Below, piece after piece: positions 29,224 to 33,821 of a stretch of DNA of 33,821 bases. The notes beneath the pieces were generated by a model. The model searched no databases, had not been told where the DNA came from, and saw nothing but the letters and a program-made list of their open reading frames with translations. Position 1 is the first letter of the stretch. Each line of letters starts with the position of its first letter. Origin of the DNA: Frankia tisae (GTDB taxonomy: Bacteria > Actinomycetota > Actinomycetes > Frankiales > Frankiaceae); NCBI RefSeq assembly GCF_025403405.1, contig NZ_JANEZT010000021.1, positions 1 through 33,821 on the forward strand, in the 5' to 3' direction. The position numbers were made by a program, and so were the translations under genes.

Positions 29224-29275
29224 TGCGGTGCGTTCTGGACGGTTCGGGCCCGCAGACCGTGCAGAACGCACCGCA
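29224..29275 (-). terminator. long hairpin downstream of dnaA
   Basis: TGCGGTGCGTTCTG (29224-29237) is repeated inverted and perfectly at 29262-29275. After one G-G mismatch the stem continues with ACGGT (29239-29243) and ACCGT (29256-29260), leaving a 12-nt loop. It lies 105 bp past the dnaA stop on the minus strand, so it probably ends the dnaA transcript before the origin. No T-tract follows. Confidence 0.55.
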
Positions 29276-29379
29276 GTCCGCCCAGCCGCAGTGGCCCCGG
29301 GCGCGGGCCACTCGTGCGCGGTCCCAGGAGCAGGGACCGGTGTCCGCCCGCCTGCTGCGGCCGGAGGGCCCTGCCCGCG

Positions 29380-30996
29380 TCAGGGCTGGCGGGCCTGGAC
29401 CCTGATGCGGTTGGTCAGTTCGGTGACCTGGTTGTAGATCGCGCGCCGTTCGGCCATCAGGCCGCGGATCTTGCGGTCGGCGTGCATGACCGTCGTGTGG
29501 TCACGGCCTCCGAAGTGCTGGCCGATCTTGGGCAGCGACAGGTCGGTCAGTTCGCGGCACAGGTACATGGCGATCTGCCGGGCCGTCACCAGCACCCGAC
29601 TTCGGGAGGTGCCGCACAGGTCGTCCATGGAGACGCCGAAGTACGCCGCGGTCGCGTTCATGATCGCCGCTGCGGTGATGTCGGGGTTGCCGGCGTCCGG
29701 GATGAGGTCCCGCAGCACGATCTCGGCGAGCGTGCGGTCGACGTGGGACTTGTTCAGGCTCGCGAACGCCGCGACCCGGATCAGCGCCCCCTCCAGCTCG
29801 CGGATGTTGCGCTCGATGTGCGTGGCGATGTACTCGAGCACGTCGGGCGGCACGGGCAGGCGCTCGGTGGCGGCCTTCTTCGACAGGATCGCGATGCGGG
29901 TTTCGAGGTCCGGCGGGGTGATGTCGGTCATCAGGCCCCACTCGAACCGGCTGCGCAGCCGATCCTCGAGCGCCGAGAGCTGCTTGGGCGAGCGATCGGA
30001 GCTGATGACGATCTGCTTCTCGCCGTCGTGCAGGACGTTGAACGTGTGGAAGAACTCCTCCTGCGTCCGCTCCTTGTTCTCCAGGAACTGGATGTCGTCC
30101 ACGAGCAGGACGTCGATGTCCCGGTAGCGGCGCTGGAAGGCCTGCTGGCGATCATCTCGGATCGAGTTGATGAAGTCGTTGGTGAACTCCTCCGAGCTCA
30201 CGTACTTGACCCGGGTGTTCGGGTAAAGCTTCAGCGCGTAGTGGCCGATCGCGTGCAGCAGGTGGGTCTTGCCGAGCCCGGAGTCCCCGTAGATGAACAG
30301 CGGGTTGTACGCCTTCGCCGGCGCTTCGGCGACGGCCACCGCGGCCGCGTGGGGGAACCGGTTGCTGTCTCCGATGACGAAGGTCTCGAAGACGTAACGG
30401 GGGTTCAGCCGGGCCTGCGCAGGCTCGGTCTCCAGCGGCGCGGCGTCGCGGCCGAGTCCCGCAGCCACCCGCATCGGCGGGGCGCTCTCGGTGGAATCGG
30501 GGAAGGGCAGTTCGCCGTTCACCGCCTCGCCGGCCGCCGGCGAGGCGGCGGATCCCCTCCCCTTGCCGGAGTCCGTGGCCCCCGCGCCGCCCGATCCGCG
30601 TCCCCGGGAACCGCCGGGGTCCCGCTGTGCGTCGCCCTCCCCCGGCCGGACGATCCTGATCGGACCGCTCATCGGCTCCGGATCGGGCAGGTGCTCGACG
30701 GTGACCGCGACCCGGATCTCCCGTCCATACGCTGTGGACAACGCTGTGGACAGGAACGGTCGTAGCCGCGAGTCGAGAAGCTCCTTGGTGAACTCGTTCG
30801 GAGCGGCGAGCAGGGCGGTGTCCTGCACGAGGCCGAGCGGGCGGGTCAGCCGTAGCCACGCGCGCTGCTGGGCGGACAACGTGCCGTCGGCGACCCCGGC
30901 GACGGCGTGGCTCCAGACCGCGGCCAGGTCCGGGTCGCCCGTAGGTTCCTCCCCGAAAGGTAGACCGGCGACGGAGTCGGCGCGGGGGTTGGACAC
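29380..30996 (-). CDS. dnaA: chromosomal replication initiator protein DnaA
   Basis: The 538-residue protein has an N-terminal helicase/DnaA-interacting domain (about 20-105) and a long Gly/Ser/Pro-rich linker (about 110-195), as is common in actinobacteria. The AAA+ domain has Walker A GDSGLGKT (237-244) and Walker [10 protein letters not shown] (296-304). The C-terminal DNA-binding domain carries the DnaA signature [20 protein letters not shown] followed by [11 protein letters not shown] (480-510). ATP-bound DnaA binds the boxes in oriC and opens the AT-rich region. The start is GTG at 30996. Two DnaA boxes lie inside its own coding sequence (30733-30753) and further near-boxes upstream, suggesting autoregulation. 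Confidence 0.98.
   Translation of the reverse strand: MSNPRADSVAGLPFGEEPTGDPDLAAVWSHAVAGVADGTLSAQQRAWLRLTRPLGLVQDTALLAAPNEFTKELLDSRLRPFLSTALSTAYGREIRVAVTVEHLPDPEPMSGPIRIVRPGEGDAQRDPGGSRGRGSGGAGATDSGKGRGSAASPAAGEAVNGELPFPDSTESAPPMRVAAGLGRDAAPLETEPAQARLNPRYVFETFVIGDSNRFPHAAAVAVAEAPAKAYNPLFIYGDSGLGKTHLLHAIGHYALKLYPNTRVKYVSSEEFTNDFINSIRDDRQQAFQRRYRDIDVLLVDDIQFLENKERTQEEFFHTFNVLHDGEKQIVISSDRSPKQLSALEDRLRSRFEWGLMTDITPPDLETRIAILSKKAATERLPVPPDVLEYIATHIERNIRELEGALIRVAAFASLNKSHVDRTLAEIVLRDLIPDAGNPDITAAAIMNATAAYFGVSMDDLCGTSRSRVLVTARQIAMYLCRELTDLSLPKIGQHFGGRDHTTVMHADRKIRGLMAERRAIYNQVTELTNRIRVQARQP
30733..30753 (-). promoter_or_regulatory. two DnaA boxes within dnaA
   Basis: TGTGGACAA (30733-30741, a perfect minus-strand box) and TGTGGACAG (30745-30753, one mismatch) are spaced 12 bp start to start within the coding sequence for residues 82-88. 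They could bind DnaA and affect transcription elongation. This is a sequence observation with an inferred role. Confidence 0.5.
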
Positions 30997-31777
30997 GGGG
31001 GCTCCTCGGGCAGTTCGGTACGGTTTGCGGGCGGTGCTGGCCCCTCAGGTGGGGGGTACGTCGCGGATGCTGATGTGGTCCCGGTCCGGCCGCGACCGGG
31101 ACGCCTCGTCCCGATGGTTCTCCACATCGTCGTCCACAACCTGTGCATGGACGCGGCAGGGCCTCCGGCGTGGCGTAAGCGGGTCACTCCCCGTGCGGCG
31201 CTCGACTCCGGCGCGTCATCCGGATCTGCCTCGGCCTCCGCTGATCGCCCTCTCCACAGGCGTTTTCCACAGGCCAGAGCGCACCCGGCCGGTGGGCCCC
31301 TGAACGCGGGCCTGCCCGGCACCGTCCGGCACCCGCGTGCACGTGATGTCGCCCAGGGATCGTAAGGCGCCGCCTGCCCGGCTGTGTCGGGGGCGGACGA
31401 GAACGGGCGGGCCTTGGCCGGGCGGCCAGGCCGACCCGGGTCGGCAATCCCAGCCGTGTGGCATTTGCTTACGAGCAGTCACGTCGGTGGCCGGTGCCCG
31501 TCCGGGTGTGGGCCACGGTCGGGCCTGCGGTGGCTTCGGGTCGGCTGCGTCGAGCCACGGTCGTGGGCCGGGTGGGCCGGTCCGGCTCGAGGTGACGGCG
31601 AAAGGGGCGCGGTCGCCGGGTCGGTTCGCGGCGCCGGCATGTGTAGGCTAGGTCGAACCGCGGTGTTAGACCGCTCCGTTTGTCGTGGGATGCGCTTGCG
31701 CGGGCCGTGTGGTGTGGCCCACCCCCCTCGGCGACAGAGCTCACCGCCCGCGTCCATCTTGCAGACGGAGTCTTCAC
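30997..31777. promoter_or_regulatory. divergent dnaA-rpmH intergenic region
   Basis: This 781-bp region has no credible gene. On the dnaA side it holds one-mismatch DnaA boxes TTCTCCACA (31118-31126), TCGTCCACA (31130-31138) and TTTTCCACA (31263-31271), a typical set-up for DnaA control of its own promoter. A TAGGCT sequence near 31645 is a possible -10 box for the rpmH transcript. Promoter positions are not certain. Confidence 0.5.
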
Positions 31778-31915
31778 GTGAGTAAGCGCACCTTCCAGCC
31801 GAACAACCGCCGGCGGGCCCGCACACACGGGTTCCGGCTGCGCATGCGGACCCGCGCTGGTCGTTCCATCGTCTCCGCCCGCCGTCGCAAGGGCCGCAGC
31901 GAGCTCTCCGCCTGA
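31778..31915 (+). CDS. rpmH: 50S ribosomal protein L34
   Basis: From GTG 31778, preceded by GGAG, the 45-residue product begins [20 protein letters not shown] and ends [13 protein letters not shown], the complete and highly basic L34 sequence. It is a structural protein of the large ribosomal subunit. It is the first gene of the rpmH-rnpA-yidD-yidC set and is divergent from dnaA. Longer frames upstream do not encode L34-like residues. Confidence 0.98.
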   Translation: MSKRTFQPNNRRRARTHGFRLRMRTRAGRSIVSARRRKGRSELSA

Positions 31916-31944
31916 CGGCGGGTTCCTGCTGTACCCCGGCTGTC

Positions 31945-32358
31945 ATGCTTCCTGAGGGTTCCCGCGTGCGGACCCGGGCCGAACACGCCCGCGTGGGGAC
32001 CGCGGGCCGGCGGACCCGGTCCGGCCCACTAGTTGTCCACAGCTTGTGGACAACTAGTGGTGAGTCCCCGCGAGCGGGTTTCGTCGTCGGCCGCCGGGTC
32101 GGCAACGCCGTCGTGCGCAACCGGGTGCGCCGCCGCCTGCGCGAGCAGGTGCGGGCCCGATTGGGCCAGCTGCCTGCGGGGACCATGCTGGTGGTGCGCG
32201 CTCTGCCGGAGGCGGCCTCGGCCAGTTCCGAGCTGCTCGGCCAAGCCCTCGACGACGCGCTCGCGCGTGCTGCGCGCGCGGCCTCGGACGCCCCGCGCGA
32301 CAATGCCCACGCGCGTCGGGTCCGGGCCCCGCGGCCCGTGGTGGGGAGCAGCCGATGA
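31945..32358 (+). CDS. rnpA: ribonuclease P protein component
   Basis: The 137-residue protein has the RnpA N-terminus ([11 protein letters not shown]), the strand GPLVVHSLW and the diagnostic basic helix [20 protein letters not shown], with the RNR motif at 58-67. It assists the RNase P RNA in maturing tRNA 5' ends. The C-terminal 30 residues are an Arg/Ala-rich tail longer than usual. Codons for residues 28-39 form a perfect palindrome with two DnaA boxes (32026-32060). The gene begins 29 bp after rpmH and overlaps yidD by 4 bp (ATGA), so the cluster is probably co-transcribed. Confidence 0.95.
   Translation: MLPEGSRVRTRAEHARVGTAGRRTRSGPLVVHSLWTTSGESPRAGFVVGRRVGNAVVRNRVRRRLREQVRARLGQLPAGTMLVVRALPEAASASSELLGQALDDALARAARAASDAPRDNAHARRVRAPRPVVGSSR
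32026..32060. repeat. 35-bp perfect palindrome made of two inverted DnaA boxes, inside rnpA
   Basis: The left arm CCACTAGTTGTCCACA (32026-32041) and the right arm TGTGGACAACTAGTGG (32045-32060) are exact inverse complements around a 3-nt centre. Each arm contains a perfect DnaA box (32033-32041 and 32045-32053). The palindrome encodes the loop segment [12 protein letters not shown] of RnpA. Confidence 0.9.
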
Positions 32359-32972
32359 CCGCCGGGATTGTCTTGCTCGTGGCGCTGGCGGCGATCGCTG
32401 CCATTGATCTTTCCCTGGCCTCCGGGGCGGCCCGCAGGCACCTGCCGAGCGTCGCCCGCACGGCCGACGGCGCGGTTCGGGGCCCGCTTGCCTGGGCGCT
32501 CGCCGGGCTTGTGCGGCTCTATCGGGCCGGGTGGTCCGGTCGTAACGCCGGCATGTGCCGGTTCGAGCCGTCGTGCAGCGCCTACGCGTTGACGGCCGTT
32601 CGCCGCCATGGCGGCGTGCGCGGCGGAGCCCTGGCCGTCGGCCGGGTACTGCGCTGTCAGCCGTTGTCGGCTGGCGGGTACGACCCGGTCCCCGGCGAGT
32701 CCGCCGGTCCGCCCGCCGGGCGTCCCCCGCCCGCCGGCGGACCGTCGGATACAGGGGTCCGGTCGAGCACAGGCACGGATCCGGGAACCAGCGTGGGGCC
32801 GAGAGTCGTTCGCAACCTCAGGGGCGTGGCGACCGTCTCCGAACATGGTGACCGCGCGATCGCGCCCGGGCACACCGGTGCCGTCGCGCCGGCCCACAGG
32901 CATGGCTTTCCGTCTCCGGCCGAGGGGACGCGGGCCGAGATCGTCGGTTCCGGTCGCGGACCGTGGGCGTGA
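32355..32972 (+). CDS. yidD: membrane protein insertion efficiency factor YidD, extended
   Basis: The YidD core lies at about residues 48-113 of a 205-residue protein. It comprises [40 protein letters not shown] and [15 protein letters not shown], with the conserved cysteines at 68, 74 and 101. YidD acts at the inner face of the membrane and helps YidC-dependent insertion. Usual family members are about 70-120 residues. Here a hydrophobic N-terminal segment (about 4-22) and a 90-residue disordered C-terminal tail are added. The start ATG overlaps the rnpA stop, and yidC follows after 12 bp. Confidence 0.9.
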   Translation: MTAGIVLLVALAAIAAIDLSLASGAARRHLPSVARTADGAVRGPLAWALAGLVRLYRAGWSGRNAGMCRFEPSCSAYALTAVRRHGGVRGGALAVGRVLRCQPLSAGGYDPVPGESAGPPAGRPPPAGGPSDTGVRSSTGTDPGTSVGPRVVRNLRGVATVSEHGDRAIAPGHTGAVAPAHRHGFPSPAEGTRAEIVGSGRGPWA

Positions 32973-32984
32973 GGAGTCCGAACG

Positions 32985-33821
32985 TTGTTGAATCCCCTTT
33001 ACCATCTCGCGGCAAACGCGATCGTCTTCTTCCATAAGGGATTCGCGCCGATCTTCGGCGCCGACAGCTTCTTCGCCTGGGCCTTCTCGGTCGTCCTGCT
33101 TGTCATCGCCGTCCGCGTCCTGATCTTCCCGCTGTTCGTCAAGCAGGTGAAGTCGCAGCGGACGATGCAGATGATGCAGCCGCGGATCAAGGAGATCCGG
33201 GAGAAGTACGGGCACGACAAGCCCCGCATGCAGCAAGAGATCATGGCGTTGCAGAAGGAGCATGGCAACCCGCTTCTGGGCTGCCTGCCGATCGTGCTCC
33301 AGATCCCGTTGTTCATCTCGCTGTTCCACGTGTTCACCCACCTGGCTCCGATGAACGAGGGCCCGAACGGGTCCCTCGTCTGGCGGCCCCGGGTGGGGTT
33401 GTCCGCGGAACAGGTCGAGCAGATCGCCTCGGCCAAGGTCTTCGGAATCTCGCTCGCCAGCGAGTTCGGTTCCGACAGCGACTTCGTGCACTTCCTCGGG
33501 GTGAACAGCACCCACGTCAAGATTCTCGCGGTCGTGCTGATCGTGCTGATGGGTCTGACCACCTTCATGACCCAGCGGCAGATCATGGCCCGCACCGGGC
33601 CGGTGGACCCGCAGCAGGCGATCGTCCAGAAGGTCCTGCTCTACGGCTCCCCGCTGATGCTCGCGGTCTTCGGGTTCCGGTTCCCGATCGCCGTGCTGCT
33701 CTACTGGCTCACCACCAACCTGTGGAGCATGGGTCAGCAGTTCTTCGTGATCAAGCGGATGCCGCCGGTCCGCCCGCTCCCCGCCAGTGGCCGGCTCCCC
33801 GGCGCCCGCACCGCGGCCGAC
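32985..33821 (+). CDS. yidC: membrane protein insertase YidC/Oxa1 family (3' end outside window)
   Basis: The first 279 codons are present. From TTG 32985, with GAGGAG 8 nt upstream, the protein reads LLNPLYHLAANAIVFFHKGF, then a membrane segment (SFFAWAFSVVLLVIAVRVLI), a basic cytoplasmic loop (KQVKSQRTMQMMQPRIKEIR) and further membrane segments including GCLPIVLQIPLFISLFHVF. The end in view includes FRFPIAVLLYWLTTNLWSMG. It is an Oxa1-type insertase lacking the large periplasmic domain of proteobacterial YidC, as expected for a Gram-positive. It inserts and folds inner-membrane proteins alone or with SecYEG. The adjacent TTG at 32988 is an alternative start. Confidence 0.95.
   Translation, partial: MLNPLYHLAANAIVFFHKGFAPIFGADSFFAWAFSVVLLVIAVRVLIFPLFVKQVKSQRTMQMMQPRIKEIREKYGHDKPRMQQEIMALQKEHGNPLLGCLPIVLQIPLFISLFHVFTHLAPMNEGPNGSLVWRPRVGLSAEQVEQIASAKVFGISLASEFGSDSDFVHFLGVNSTHVKILAVVLIVLMGLTTFMTQRQIMARTGPVDPQQAIVQKVLLYGSPLMLAVFGFRFPIAVLLYWLTTNLWSMGQQFFVIKRMPPVRPLPASGRLPGARTAAD

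Larger units (their letters stand above)
28532..29379. other. oriC: chromosomal replication origin (oriC) between dnaA and dnaN
   Basis: This 848-bp gap has the location and content of an actinobacterial oriC. Perfect DnaA boxes lie at 28698-28706 and 28927-28935. One-mismatch boxes include TTGTCCCCA (28883-28891), ATGTCCACA (28973-28981) and TTTTCCACA (28985-28993). Weaker TGTGGGT- or TGTGGAT-type sites occur at 28771, 28834, 28846 and 28997. An AT-rich stretch (28711-28752) is the best candidate unwinding element. Two strong hairpins lie between the boxes and the dnaA 3' end. Core genes diverge in orientation on the two sides of this replication region. Confidence 0.92.

Noticed and set aside
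31771-31786. CTTCACGTGAGT at the rpmH start as a ParB parS site
   Set aside because: Only the CACGTG core and a few flanking bases match GTTTCACGTGAAAC; the right arm is wrong and the sequence overlaps the GTG start codon context.
33320-33336. GTTCCACGTGTTCAC in yidC as a parS site
   Set aside because: The right half does not match the parS palindrome, and the site is explained by the codons for LFHVFTH.

Overview
The window is about 33.8 kb of very GC-rich DNA that carries the replication-origin neighbourhood of an actinobacterial chromosome. On the minus strand, reading away from the origin, lie dnaA | oriC | dnaN, recF, a DciA/DUF721 gene, gyrB, gyrA, a DUF3566 membrane-protein gene and tRNA-Ile(GAT). 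On the plus strand run rpmH, rnpA, yidD and yidC, the last cut by the window end. This order, the base composition, the GTG/TTG starts and the low-complexity protein linkers fit a filamentous actinobacterium. Frankia is my best guess, but the sequence alone does not prove it. Core genes on both sides of oriC are transcribed away from it.

Layout. 0-2.3 kb: a PEBP-family protein, a divergently transcribed PII-like protein lacking the usual modification and 2-oxoglutarate residues, and a DedA membrane protein. 2.6-4.1 kb: a lipoprotein alpha/beta-hydrolase with an in-frame tripeptide array. 4.1-6.9 kb: no credible gene, but a degenerate array of long direct repeats holding seven perfect DnaA boxes (TTRTCCACA), including three inverted pairs with nearly identical spacing. 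6.9-8.1 kb: a TetR regulator divergent from an Ohr peroxidase, with a long dyad between them. 8.3-12.3 kb: glycosyltransferase, methyltransferase, terpenoid-cyclase-fold protein and a convergent second methyltransferase, resembling a small biosynthetic cluster of unknown product. 12.5-14.4 kb: a possible short structured RNA, a repeat-bearing small protein, peptide deformylase, and an isolated fragment with a perfect DnaA box. 14.4-16.3 kb: two Roadblock/LC7 proteins divergent from a DUF4388-like protein. 16.3-18.5 kb: gene-poor DNA that begins with a 42-bp imperfect copy of the 3' half of tRNA-Ile (a probable relic attachment site) and contains one RDD membrane protein. 18.5-33.8 kb: the conserved origin region.

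The origin-region genes work together. DnaA opens oriC, DciA is expected to help load or operate the helicase, DnaN clamps the polymerase, RecF handles gaps, and GyrAB removes supercoils. RpmH, RnpA, YidD and YidC serve translation, tRNA processing and membrane insertion. The main surprise is that more perfect DnaA boxes lie in the 4.1-6.9 kb repeat array, about 22 kb from oriC, than in the dnaA-dnaN origin itself. A further perfect inverted pair forms a 35-bp palindrome inside rnpA.
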